A DNA stretch of 64,000 nucleotides from Anaerolineae bacterium (GTDB taxonomy: Bacteria > Chloroflexota > Anaerolineae > Aggregatilineales > Phototrophicaceae): the NCBI GenBank assembly GCA_022821805.1, contig JAJECX010000025.1, positions 186,001-250,000 of the forward strand. Reading direction: 5' to 3'. The translations under genes and the position numbers were made by a program. Below are positions 52,390 to 61,113 of the stretch, piece by piece; the stretch's first letter is position 1; each line of letters opens with the position of its first letter. The notes under the pieces were generated by a model that saw only the letters and a program-made list of their open reading frames with translations, did not search any database and was not told the DNA's origin.

Positions 52390-53193
52390 CTACGCATCGT
52401 ACTTTCGCTCGACCGTCTCCAAGTCGTCAAACCAGAGCGCCATCCGCGCCATCACCCCGCCATCGACATTCAGCGTCGTGCCGGTGATGTATTCGGCGTC
52501 ACCCGAAGCCATGAAGGCGACGGCGGCGGCGATATCGGGTCCGTAGCCGATGCGACCGAGCGCGATCTGATCATCAATCATGTGCGGATCATAATTGGGG
52601 ATGACCTCATAGGCTTTCTCGACGTGAATTGAGCCCGGGATCACGCAATTGACGCGGATGCGATGCGGCGACAGATCCAGCGCCATCGCCCGCGTCATCG
52701 CGTTGAGGCCGCCTTTGGTGCTGGCATAAGCCAACATGCCGGGGAAAGTCGCCATGCTGTGCATTGACCCGATGATGATGATATTGCCGCCGCCACCTTG
52801 TTCGACCATTTGCCTGGCCGCTGCCTGCGAGCACATATACGTGCCTTTGAGATTGATATTGATGACCCGATCCCATTGCTCATCGGTCATGTCGAGAAAG
52901 GGAATCACCGGGTCGATGGCGGAGTTGTTGACCAGAATATCGACGCGACCGAATTCAGCCAGCAGGCGCTCAAACATGGCATCGACATCTTTACGCTCGG
53001 CGATATTGGCGCGAACGGCGATGGCGCGGCCTCCCTTCTCGCGGATCTGCGCCGCGATGTCTTCGGCGCCGGCTTCGCTGCTGGCATAGTTGACCAGCAC
53101 ATCGGCGCCTTCATCAGCCAGGCGCAAGGCAATATGGCGCCCAATGCCGCGTCCGCCGCCCGTCACCAGCGCCACCTTGTCCTTCAGTCTCAT
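52390..53193 (-). CDS. Short-chain dehydrogenase/reductase (glucose/3-oxoacyl-type)
   Basis: 267 residues from ATG 53193 (MRLKDKVALVTGGGRGIG). YASSEAGAED at the second strand lacks an acidic residue and may allow NADP(H). NNSAID replaces NNAG. The catalytic serine (IGSMHS) and YASTK are intact, and the C-terminus ITGTTLNVDGGVMARM is normal. It probably oxidises the sugar carried by the CUT2 transporter just upstream, with the SMP-30 lactonase next. Substrate not proven. Confidence 0.9.
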   Translation of the reverse strand: MRLKDKVALVTGGGRGIGRHIALRLADEGADVLVNYASSEAGAEDIAAQIREKGGRAIAVRANIAERKDVDAMFERLLAEFGRVDILVNNSAIDPVIPFLDMTDEQWDRVININLKGTYMCSQAAARQMVEQGGGGNIIIIGSMHSMATFPGMLAYASTKGGLNAMTRAMALDLSPHRIRVNCVIPGSIHVEKAYEVIPNYDPHMIDDQIALGRIGYGPDIAAAVAFMASGDAEYITGTTLNVDGGVMARMALWFDDLETVERKYDA

Positions 53194-53224
53194 GGACAAT
53201 TTATCCTCTTATCCGGCGAAAATT

Positions 53225-53298
53225 GTAGGGGCGACCCTTGGGTCGCCCAATGTTTATTCGGGATATTGCCGTCGGGCGACCTGATAGCTCGCCCCTAC
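53225..53298. repeat. Two dispersed palindromes facing each other
   Basis: Copy 1 (53225-53248) is GTAG + GGGCGACCC-TT-GGGTCGCCC. Copy 2 (53274-53298) is the reverse orientation, GGGCGACCTGATAGCTCGCC + CCTAC. They sit between the SDR and the binding-protein gene. Confidence 0.8.
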
Positions 53299-53314
53299 AA
53301 CTGTCAAACCGCTA

Positions 53315-55183
53315 CTAGCCCTCCAGGAAGAAATCAACGGTCTCCGCGGTGACGGTGAAGGACTTCGTAATTACCGTGTTGGGCAGGGCGATGCGCCCGC
53401 CTTCGCGCGCTACGATGCCTTCAGCGGCGACATACATATAGACCACGCCAAAGAAGCCTTCGGCGAAGGTGTCTTGTGCAATCGTGCCCATGACATCGCC
53501 GTCCTTGATCGCTTGCAGCAGCGAATCGGCGCGGTCGCCGCCGACCACGTCGATGTTGCCCACCAGCCCCATGTCCTTGACGGCGTTAGCCACGCCCTCG
53601 GCGAAGGCGTCACCGGAATAGATGATATCCATATCGGGGTGGGCTTCGATCAGGTTCAGCGCGCCGTTGTACGCGCCGTCCATTGAGGCGCGGTCATCAA
53701 CTGGTTCGAGGAATTCGTAGGCGCGGCCCGATGCTTCCAGCGTCGTCTGGAAACCATGCAGGCGGTCGCGGTGCTGCTGCGCGCTGATGAAGGCGACCAC
53801 GCCAATCTTGGCGCCATCGGGATAGCGATCCAGCACCAACTGCGCGGCTGACTCGCCAAAGGCGAAGTCTCCGGTGCCGACGAAAGCGTGACGGGCGCTC
53901 CGGTCGATCAAGTCGCCGTTGAATTGGATGAAGGGGATGCCAGCCGCCATCGCCTGTTTCGATACCTCGGGGATCAGCGTGACATCAAAGCCGATCATCA
54001 TGATGCCCTTGGTATCCGGCTTGGCGACGATCTCCTCCAGCAGCTTGATTTGTTCAAGCGCGATGCCATCAGTGGGCGGTGGACCGACGATCTCGACATT
54101 AATGCCCAGCCAATCGGCGGCCGCTTCAATGCCGTCAAAGTGCTGCTTCCACCAGGGGTGCCCGAGGTTGCCGCCGATCATGTAATAGACGCCGTCAGTG
54201 CCAGCAGGCAGCATCGGCTTATCAGGTTCGACGCCGAGGAAGAAGTCGACGGTTTCAGCGGTGATGGTGAAAGACTGCGTGATCGATGTATCGGGCAAGG
54301 CGAGGCGACCGCCTTCTTGCGAGACCAGCCCCTGGCGCGCTACATACATGTAGAGCACGCCGAAGAAACCCTCAGCGAAGGTGTCTTGGGCGATCGTGCC
54401 CATGACATTGCCGTCCTTGATGTCTTGCAGCAGCGAATCGGCGCGGTCGCCACCGACCACGTCAATGCTGTCGATCAGCCCCATGTCATTCACCGCATTG
54501 GCCACGCCCTCGGCAAAGGCATCACCCGAATAAATGATGTCCATATCGGGATTGGCTTCGATAAGGTTTAGCGCGCCGTTGTAAGCGCCGTCCATTGAAG
54601 CGCGGTCATCGACCGGTTCGAGGAATTCATAGGCGCGGCCCGATGCTTCCAGCGTTGTGCGAAAGCCATTCAGGCGATCGCGATGCTGCTGCGCGCTGAT
54701 GAAGGCTACCACGCCGATCTTGGCGCCATCGGGATAGCGATCCAGCACCAGCTGCGCCGCCGATTCACCGAAAGCGAAGTCGCCGGTGCCGACGAAAGCG
54801 TGACGCGCGCTCTTGTCGATGAGGTCGCCATTGAACTGGATGAAGGGGATGCCGGCCGCCATCGCCTGCTTCGATACCTCAGGAATGAGCGTGACATCAA
54901 ATCCGATCATCATGATGCCGGCGGTATTGGGCTTGGCGACAATCTCCTCAAGCAGTTTGATCTGCTCAAGGGCAATGCCATCCGTGGGCGGCGGACCAAC
55001 GATTTCGACATTGATGCCCAGCCACTCGGCCGCCACTTCAATGCCTTCAAAGTGCTGCTTCCACCAGGGATGCCCCAGGTTGCCCCCAACCATGTAGTAG
55101 ACGTCTTCGTCTTGCGCGCCCACAGTGACGAAGGCGCCAGCCAGGAGCGAGACTAATATCAACAGAACCATGAACCTTTTCAT
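53315..55183 (-). CDS. CUT2 solute-binding protein, internally duplicated (two binding domains)
   Basis: 622 residues. One signal peptide (MKRFMVLLILVSLLAGAFVTVGAQ) is followed by two nearly identical type I periplasmic-binding domains, about 28-318 and 331-622. They are joined by a short linker (GVEPDKPMLPAGTDG). Both begin VYYMxGGNLGHPWWKQHF and contain DGIALEQIKLLEEIVAKP, GIPFIQFNGDLID, AFISAQQHRDRL and SGDAFAEGVANAV. The DNA repeats with a 909-base period. Normal proteins of this family are about 320 residues. The duplication is recent and would give two ligand sites per polypeptide. It is followed by an SDR gene and preceded by the permease gene. Confidence 0.92.
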   Translation of the reverse strand: MKRFMVLLILVSLLAGAFVTVGAQDEDVYYMVGGNLGHPWWKQHFEGIEVAAEWLGINVEIVGPPPTDGIALEQIKLLEEIVAKPNTAGIMMIGFDVTLIPEVSKQAMAAGIPFIQFNGDLIDKSARHAFVGTGDFAFGESAAQLVLDRYPDGAKIGVVAFISAQQHRDRLNGFRTTLEASGRAYEFLEPVDDRASMDGAYNGALNLIEANPDMDIIYSGDAFAEGVANAVNDMGLIDSIDVVGGDRADSLLQDIKDGNVMGTIAQDTFAEGFFGVLYMYVARQGLVSQEGGRLALPDTSITQSFTITAETVDFFLGVEPDKPMLPAGTDGVYYMIGGNLGHPWWKQHFDGIEAAADWLGINVEIVGPPPTDGIALEQIKLLEEIVAKPDTKGIMMIGFDVTLIPEVSKQAMAAGIPFIQFNGDLIDRSARHAFVGTGDFAFGESAAQLVLDRYPDGAKIGVVAFISAQQHRDRLHGFQTTLEASGRAYEFLEPVDDRASMDGAYNGALNLIEAHPDMDIIYSGDAFAEGVANAVKDMGLVGNIDVVGGDRADSLLQAIKDGDVMGTIAQDTFAEGFFGVVYMYVAAEGIVAREGGRIALPNTVITKSFTVTAETVDFFLEG

Positions 55184-55411
55184 TTTGCTCTCCTAGAAAT
55201 GCGATATTCCTGTCCAATTCAATTGAGGCGTGTGGGATCTGTGATCACGCGCTCGGAAACGAGAACACTTGTGACAATCTCCACGTTGACGATACAGATG
55301 CAATTCCGGCTAGCATCTGCCCCCTTCTAAAGCGACTCCCGCTGCTGACGGGACATTATTCTTCTTCCTGGCGGAACCAGGGCTGACTGCATTATCAGGA
55401 CCTGCCGGCCG

Positions 55412-56485
55412 TCATTGGGTGTCGGCTCGCCGTTTGGTCCAGGCGTCAAAAGCGACAGCGGTGAAAAGCACGGCGCCCAATACGAAAAACTCCCAATAGA
55501 CGGGCAAGCCCAATTGTATGGTCGCGCTTCGGATCATGTGCATGAAGAAAAGACCCAGGACCGCGCCGAGCACGCTTCCTTCTCCGCCGGTGAGCGCGGC
55601 GCCTCCGATCACGGCGGCGGCGATCACCCGCAGTTCCAAGCCGCCAAGCGTATTGGGCGGCGCGGATGTGAGCCGGCTGGCCCAGACGATGCCGCACATG
55701 GCAGCCGCCACGCTAGTGGCGATGAATCCGACCAGCGTTACGCGGTTGACGTTGACGCCGTTGAGCGCCGCGCCTAGCCGATCGCTGCCGGTGGCGAAGA
55801 TATGCCAGCCGAAGCGCGTCCGCGTCAGGATGAGCCAACCGAGGAAAATCACAATCGCCGCATAGAATACTGGCATCGGCAAGGTGCTGATACGCATTTC
55901 CTGCAGGAAGGGGAAGGTCTCGCCCAAATCCCGCAGCGGCTGAAAACGCGCGATATCACGGAAGGAACCGACGAAATTATGGCGCGATTCGCCGCCAGCG
56001 ACGCCGGTCGCCGCGCCCTGCGCCATCCACCAGGTCGCTAGGGTGGTCATCAGCGGATTCATACGCAACCGCGTGACCGCCAGACCGTTGATCGCGCCGA
56101 CGATCAAGCCTGCCGTCAAGCCGATCGCCACCACCAGTATAATGAGAAGGGTATCGTCCATTGTGCCCAGCAGGCGCGAGAAGGTCCAGCCGACCAAGAC
56201 CACGCTGAGGTTGGCGACGCCGGTCACCGACAGATCAAACATGCCGCCGATCAACAACATCGCCATCGGGATCACCACCAGCATGTCCGGCGCTACCTGG
56301 GAGAGGAAGATGGGAAAATGCGTCGGTCCCAGAAATCCTTTCGCGCCACCGGCGCGCACCAGCAAGGTGAAGACGACCAGCACCAGCAGCAACTGAACCT
56401 CGCGCTGGCTCAACAGGCGCCGCAGCCGCGAGTCTTCTTCCTGCGTATCGCCCGGCTGTTTGATTTTTTCAAAGATGGCTGTCAT
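55412..56485 (-). CDS. CUT2 sugar ABC transporter permease
   Basis: 357 residues, normal size for the RbsC/FrcC-type permease. MAMLLIGGMFDLSVTGVANLS corresponds to the GxFDLSVGS motif, and RTRFGWHIFATGSDRLGAALNGVNVNR and AAAVIGGAALTGGEGSVLGA are family landmarks; eight to ten membrane helices are seen. The C-terminus (AWTKRRADTQ) is cytoplasmic. It lies between the ATPase gene (45 bases upstream) and the duplicated binding-protein gene (228 bases downstream). Confidence 0.93.
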   Translation of the reverse strand: MTAIFEKIKQPGDTQEEDSRLRRLLSQREVQLLLVLVVFTLLVRAGGAKGFLGPTHFPIFLSQVAPDMLVVIPMAMLLIGGMFDLSVTGVANLSVVLVGWTFSRLLGTMDDTLLIILVVAIGLTAGLIVGAINGLAVTRLRMNPLMTTLATWWMAQGAATGVAGGESRHNFVGSFRDIARFQPLRDLGETFPFLQEMRISTLPMPVFYAAIVIFLGWLILTRTRFGWHIFATGSDRLGAALNGVNVNRVTLVGFIATSVAAAMCGIVWASRLTSAPPNTLGGLELRVIAAAVIGGAALTGGEGSVLGAVLGLFFMHMIRSATIQLGLPVYWEFFVLGAVLFTAVAFDAWTKRRADTQ

Positions 56486-56530
56486 AACTGCGCTCCGTTA
56501 GGCAGGCGGAGGACCGAATCCAGGATTGCG

Positions 56531-57313
56531 TCACAATAGGTCAGCGCCGGTGATCAGGCGAACGACTTCGGTTGAGTCGGTTTCCTCTTTGACCAGCGTG
56601 CCGACCGTCTCCCCATGGCGCAGGACTGTTATCCGGTCGCAAATGCGAAAGACATGCGCCAGATTATGGCTGACGACGATGATGCCCTTGTTCCGCTCTT
56701 TCAGGTTCTCGATCAGCGTCAGCATTTCATGTGATTCCTTGACGCCCAGCGCCGCCGTCGGCTCGTCGAGCAGCAGGATTTCGGCGCCGAAGCGCACGAC
56801 GCGGGCAATAGCGACCGCCTGTCGCTGACCGCCGGAAAGGAAGCGCACCGGCGTACGCACCGATGGCAGATTGGTGCGCAACTGTCGGACGACGCGGTTG
56901 GCTTCTTCAGTCATCTTGCGCCGGTCGAGGATGCCCCTGTTTGTGAGCTCCCTTCCCACAAACAAGTTCGCCACCACATCGCGCGACGGAAGCAGCGCCA
57001 GATCCTGATAGACCGTGGCGATGCCGAGATCAAATGAGTCATTCGGGTTGTTGATGGTGGCCGATTGACCGCGAATGACTATCTCGCCGGCGTCTTGGCG
57101 ATGCGCGCCCGAAAGGACCTTGATCAAGGTCGATTTGCCGGCGCCGTTGTCACCGACAAGCGCCACGATTTCGCCGGCGTAAACATCAATATAGGCGTCG
57201 CTCAAGGCCTGCACATGGCCAAAAGCCTTGCTGATATTGCGCGCGATCAGCAGCGGTTCCGCCGTGGAATGATCGACGCCGCTTCGTTTGAGTTGGGCTT
57301 GGGTAACAGCCAT
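56531..57313 (-). CDS. CUT2 sugar ABC transporter ATPase (single-domain)
   Basis: 260 residues: Walker A GDNGAGKST (54-62), Q-loop VYQDLALLP, signature LSGGQRQ (159-165), Walker B LLLDEP (180-185) and switch VVSHN. It has one ATPase domain like the unit at 23790, so it would act as a homodimer. It is the first gene of an operon with permease, binding protein, SDR and probably SMP-30. Confidence 0.93.
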   Translation of the reverse strand: MAVTQAQLKRSGVDHSTAEPLLIARNISKAFGHVQALSDAYIDVYAGEIVALVGDNGAGKSTLIKVLSGAHRQDAGEIVIRGQSATINNPNDSFDLGIATVYQDLALLPSRDVVANLFVGRELTNRGILDRRKMTEEANRVVRQLRTNLPSVRTPVRFLSGGQRQAVAIARVVRFGAEILLLDEPTAALGVKESHEMLTLIENLKERNKGIIVVSHNLAHVFRICDRITVLRHGETVGTLVKEETDSTEVVRLITGADLL

Positions 57314-57599
57314 TAGTTCCCTGCTTGTCCGCTAGCGCGGATGTATGGGCCGCATGCAAGAACGAAGGCGATCATATATCTGACAAAGAATCTTAACATG
57401 GTCACATTTCATAGACTGTTTTTCAGTGGACAGAACGAACTGTAGCGTTTCTAATATTGCTTGTCAAATTTTCTTGTACGCGAGGCGTCACGAGTTGAGG
57501 ACTTGTCAGTCCACTGTCCTATATCGGGAAGACCTAAATGTAGACCCCCGCGCGACAATGCCGCCGCCCACGCAAAATATCTTGCGTCCCGTTGCGTTA

Positions 57600-57667
57600 A
57601 ACTCCCCTTCCGAAGGTCAGTGTCTACGCGACCCTAGCTCGCTGGGGAAGGGTCCGGGGGATGGGGT
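57600..57667. repeat. GC-rich inverted repeat with a nested 19-mer module
   Basis: Arms ACTCCCCTTCC and GGGGAAGGGTCCGGGGGATG belong to the repeat seen at 14491-14604. GGTCAGTGTCTACGCGACC (57615-57633) lies inside, identical to 33855-33873. Confidence 0.7.
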
Positions 57668-57686
57668 TTGCCGCTCGCAACGTAAA

Positions 57687-57710
57687 CAGGGGCGAGCTAC
57701 CAGGTCGCCC
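57687..57710 (+). repeat. Dispersed palindrome copy
   Basis: AGGGGCGAGCTACCAGGTCG followed by CCC; it resembles copy 2 of 53225-53298. Confidence 0.65.
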
Positions 57711-57740
57711 GTACACATTCGACAGGACTGCCGAAATCGG

Positions 57741-58451
57741 CTAGGTGGTCTTCCCGCCCAGCCCCTCGATAGCCTCGCGCACTTCCGGCGAGCCGAAGGT
57801 TCCCCGCCCATCCGGCCGCCACTCAATCGGATCGACCAAATCCATCTCATCGAGTCCCACCAGCGCGTAGCCGAGCGCTTGCAAGCCCTCGACGATTGCG
57901 GGCAGCGCTTCAATCATCGGCAGCGGACTGGTCAGTCGTCTGGCCGCATCATCAAACTCGCGGCCATCATGCAAGTCGACGATGGAGCCGCCCGCGAGAG
58001 AAGGCGCGTTGAGCGTCGCGTCGACGATCGCCTGCGGATCCGTCTTGGCGAAGTCGGCCGGATTGACATCGGCGTCGACAATCTTCATATCGCGCGACAT
58101 CGCCACCGGCGAATAGAGGCAGGTGAAGAAGTTGAAATAGTGGGCGCGCAGAAACTGCGTAGGGCGGCCCAGCAGGTTGCCGATTGCCGCTTCGGCGCGG
58201 TCGAAATCGCCCAGATGCGCTTCGTGCAGGTAGCTGTGATTGCCGACGCAATGCCCGCCGTCGACGATGCGCTGGAATGCTTGGGGGAAGCGATCCACCC
58301 ACTTGCCCAGCACGAAGAAGGTGCCCCGCGCGCCCCGGCTTTCGAGGATCTGCAGCACTTGGTCGGTCCGCGGCGGATTGGGGCCGTCATCAAAGGTCAG
58401 CGCCACCTTCATCTGGTCGCGCCGCCCGTGCGTATAGTACTTTAGCGACAT
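57741..58451 (-). CDS. Polysaccharide deacetylase (NodB/CE4 fold), partly degenerate
   Basis: 236 residues, no signal peptide. Motif 1 LTFDDGP gives the base and metal aspartates and motif 2 GNHSYLHEAHL contains the metal histidines. Motif 3 normally reads RxPxG; here it is LRAHYFNFF. Motif 5 is IVDLHDG with its histidine. The core is kept but the substrate groove residues are changed, so it may deacetylate an unusual glycan or act as an amidase-type member. It follows the GH116 gene after a 192-base gap with a palindrome. Confidence 0.85.
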   Translation of the reverse strand: MSLKYYTHGRRDQMKVALTFDDGPNPPRTDQVLQILESRGARGTFFVLGKWVDRFPQAFQRIVDGGHCVGNHSYLHEAHLGDFDRAEAAIGNLLGRPTQFLRAHYFNFFTCLYSPVAMSRDMKIVDADVNPADFAKTDPQAIVDATLNAPSLAGGSIVDLHDGREFDDAARRLTSPLPMIEALPAIVEGLQALGYALVGLDEMDLVDPIEWRPDGRGTFGSPEVREAIEGLGGKTT

Positions 58452-58543
58452 TTGTTTACCTCAGTTTCCAAGTTGCCTATCCGTGCCGACAAGGCCAAAA
58501 GACCAAATAGAAATAAATCTGAAACCAATGCAAAGCAATTCTC

Positions 58544-58568
58544 GTAGAGGCGACTCTGCGAGTCGCCC
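58544..58568 (+). repeat. Dispersed palindrome copy
   Basis: GTAGA + GGCGACTC-TGC-GAGTCGCC + C: perfect 8-bp stem with a CTC/GAG variable part. Confidence 0.75.
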
Positions 58569-58643
58569 GCTTTTCCCATAAAAGCGCCGACCACGGTCTG
58601 AATTGAATGACAGTGTCCCGCCAGATGTCATCCGCGGCCTGGC

Positions 58644-61049
58644 TTATGCTGAACCCAGCGCCTCAAAGCTGCCCTTCCAGCTTTCGCTCTCAGCCTCCCA
58701 AGTCTGCGAATACACGCCCCAGCTGCGCCCATCCGACCAGAATACCTTGAATGGCTCGTCTGTCGTCAACAGTTCGGGGACGGGCGAGAATGTCGCCCCG
58801 CCGCCCGCCGCGTCAATCTGCGCGCCGCTCAGCGCCAGCATCAGCGCCCAGCTCGCCATGCTGCGCGCATAATGGTTGCCGCATTCGACTTCGTTCCAGG
58901 GGTTGCGCCGTATGCCATCGTGACGCGCGCGCAGCGCTTCCACCAGCTCAAGCCCCTCATCCACCCAGCCTTCAAAGATGAGGTGGGCGGCGACTTGATA
59001 CTCAATGCCGGTCCAGACCTCATCAGCGTAGGGGAAGGGCAGGCGCGGGCGTCCGCCATCAGGCCAGGAGCAGAGCAGCAAGCCCGCTTCATCGTTCAAG
59101 GCGTAAACGCGCTGGCAGTTGCTGTGCTCGCTGAAATCGCGCTTGAAGTTGTGATCGTAGATCGACTTCAGCGCCGTCTTCACATGATCAGCCGGCAGCA
59201 AATCTCCCAAGCCCAAGAGGCTGGCGTGCAGTTGTCCCAGCAATTGGTCGGACAGGCAGCCCTCGCCGTGCTGATATTTGACCGCGTTTTCATCGTCGAG
59301 CTTCTGGATATAGTAACCGCCGTTCCAGAGCATGGCGTCCAGGTTGGCGCTGCCGGTCTCGAAGGCGTCGTGGCAGCGCTGGCTCAGGTCGTCTTCGCCC
59401 AGGGCGCGCGCCATCTCTTCGACCCCGCGCAAAGCAGCCAGATAATAGATGCCGCATAGGGGATTGGGACCGTGAAATTCGATGTCGTAAGTATTATGCT
59501 GTATGGCGTCGAGCACCTGGTCATTGTCCGTGTCCCAATAGCCGCTGGCGAAGCCAATCGCGCGCTTGATGCCCGCCCAGATCTCAGCGAGGAAGTCATC
59601 ATCGCGGCTCAACTGCCATTCGCGATAGGCGCGCAGGATAGAGCCCATCTGCCCATCGACGGCGGCATCCGTCCGGCCGCTCCAGAGAAAACTGTCATGA
59701 AAGGTGCCGAACGAGCGAAAGCGCATGAAGCCATCGTCGCCGGTCTCTACATTAAATTCGATTCGCCGCATCTCCCGCTCCAATGAGGGGAAAAGATAGG
59801 CGCCGGTGTAGGCGTAACTCCAGACGTGGGTGCAGCTGCCCGGGCAGCAGCCGGCGTCGTCGAAGCAGCCTTCCCAGCCATAAAAGCGGCCGTCATCCAG
59901 CCAGAAGCAAGTGGTGCTTCGCAAGGGTACGATATTGGCAGAGATGGCATCGAGCACGACGGGCGGCAGTGTGCTTTCGAACAAGGCGTCGTGGAATTGT
60001 CGTGTGGCTGTCTCCAGGCGCGCCAGATTCGTCAAGGTGTAGCGAGCCGCGTCCCAGGCGTCAGCAAAGCGCGTAGCGTAATGGTTGCGGGCGATGCCGA
60101 TCGCGCCTTCGTCGACGCTCAGCATCGAGGCAGTATTCGAATCCCAGGTATTGATGCGGTTGGGGATGAACCAACTCAAGACGAAGCGGAACTCCTTCGT
60201 CTCTCCCGCCGCCAGCCGATCTTGCAAACCAAGCGCGCCGGTGGGCAGCCGCTCGCCCGGCAAGTCGTCCGCCGGGTCATGAAGCAGACCTTCGGCCAGC
60301 AAATCGTCCCAGAAACTATGCAGATAATCCCACCATTCGCCGCGCATCCAATAGCGCTGCGCCATCACCGACTCATGATCGGTCGCCAGCGCCACGCTGC
60401 CGTAGTTGATGTCGCCGGCCGGCAGCTGATTGTCGGTCATGTACAAGCCGCGCAGATTCGCCTCATCGCGGAAACTATTCGCCGTGCGCTCCAGGTCTAC
60501 CGCCGAAAGATTTCGATATTTGTCTGTACTGATGCCGCCGATGGGATTGCTGATCGTGCCGGCAAGCGTGACTTCAACGGCGTCCTCCGTCGTATTGGTA
60601 ACTTTGTAGGTCAGAATCGCGCAGGGAATCCCGGAATCTTCCGGGTTCAGCGGCAGCAGCGGCGTATAAGCTTCGAGCGCCACGCGCAGCGGCAGGCGGT
60701 CATCTTCGAATTTGATACTGGCGAAAGGATATTGCCCGCGGAAACTTGCGCCCTGGAAGCGGGGCAGCCCGGCGCTGGTCATCGGATGATATCCATGCGA
60801 CAGGTCGAAGGGCGGTTGCAGCGGACCCTCAAGGACGCGCGCCTGCGGATCATGCCCGTCCTGGCGGCAGCGCAGCGCGAAGAAGGTCAGCGGAATTGTC
60901 GCGCCTTTCGCCGGGCTGTTGAATATCTCCCAATCGCGCAAATCGCCGCGCGCGCCAAGCGAAACATTGCCGGTGCCGACCCCGCCCAGCGGAAAGGCCA
61001 GGGCTGCGGCGGTATGATCGTAGCTTCGGATTCCTTCGTGGTATTTCAT
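58644..61049 (-). CDS. GH116-family glycoside hydrolase (GBA2/beta-glucosidase-like)
   Basis: 801 residues, cytoplasmic. The N-terminal beta-sandwich begins AFPLGGVGTGNVSLGARGDLRDWEIFNSP. The C-terminal (alpha/alpha)6 barrel has CTHVWSYAYTGAYLFPSLER, HNTYDIEFHGPNPLCG (about 515-530, with the acid/base aspartate D) and EVWTGIEYQVAAHLI. The family hydrolyses beta-glucosides, xylosides or N-acetylglucosaminides. The segment before CTHVW reads GCCPGS, so I cannot place the nucleophile with confidence. The gene is last in a CUT1 transporter operon (64 bases after the permease) and probably processes the imported glycoside. Confidence 0.9.
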   Translation of the reverse strand: MKYHEGIRSYDHTAAALAFPLGGVGTGNVSLGARGDLRDWEIFNSPAKGATIPLTFFALRCRQDGHDPQARVLEGPLQPPFDLSHGYHPMTSAGLPRFQGASFRGQYPFASIKFEDDRLPLRVALEAYTPLLPLNPEDSGIPCAILTYKVTNTTEDAVEVTLAGTISNPIGGISTDKYRNLSAVDLERTANSFRDEANLRGLYMTDNQLPAGDINYGSVALATDHESVMAQRYWMRGEWWDYLHSFWDDLLAEGLLHDPADDLPGERLPTGALGLQDRLAAGETKEFRFVLSWFIPNRINTWDSNTASMLSVDEGAIGIARNHYATRFADAWDAARYTLTNLARLETATRQFHDALFESTLPPVVLDAISANIVPLRSTTCFWLDDGRFYGWEGCFDDAGCCPGSCTHVWSYAYTGAYLFPSLEREMRRIEFNVETGDDGFMRFRSFGTFHDSFLWSGRTDAAVDGQMGSILRAYREWQLSRDDDFLAEIWAGIKRAIGFASGYWDTDNDQVLDAIQHNTYDIEFHGPNPLCGIYYLAALRGVEEMARALGEDDLSQRCHDAFETGSANLDAMLWNGGYYIQKLDDENAVKYQHGEGCLSDQLLGQLHASLLGLGDLLPADHVKTALKSIYDHNFKRDFSEHSNCQRVYALNDEAGLLLCSWPDGGRPRLPFPYADEVWTGIEYQVAAHLIFEGWVDEGLELVEALRARHDGIRRNPWNEVECGNHYARSMASWALMLALSGAQIDAAGGGATFSPVPELLTTDEPFKVFWSDGRSWGVYSQTWEAESESWKGSFEALGSA

Positions 61050-61113
61050 CGGTACACCCTTCGAAACAAGTTGCGTGCAAACGGTATGCGGCGCGGCGCG
61101 GGATTCGATTGAC

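Larger units (their letters stand above)
57314..57740. other. 427-base gap with nested repeats
   Basis: Contains a GC-rich inverted repeat interrupted by the GTCAGTGTCTACGCGACC module (57600-57667) and a palindrome (57687-57710). No gene is seen. Long open frames here continue into the antisense of the deacetylase. Confidence 0.55.

Noticed and set aside
57426..58445. Open frame of 339 codons on the plus strand
   Set aside because: Its first part runs through repeats and its remainder is antisense to the polysaccharide deacetylase.
59826..61112. Open frame of 428 codons on the plus strand
   Set aside because: Antisense to the GH116 gene, which has clear family motifs over its full length. 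High GC creates such shadows.
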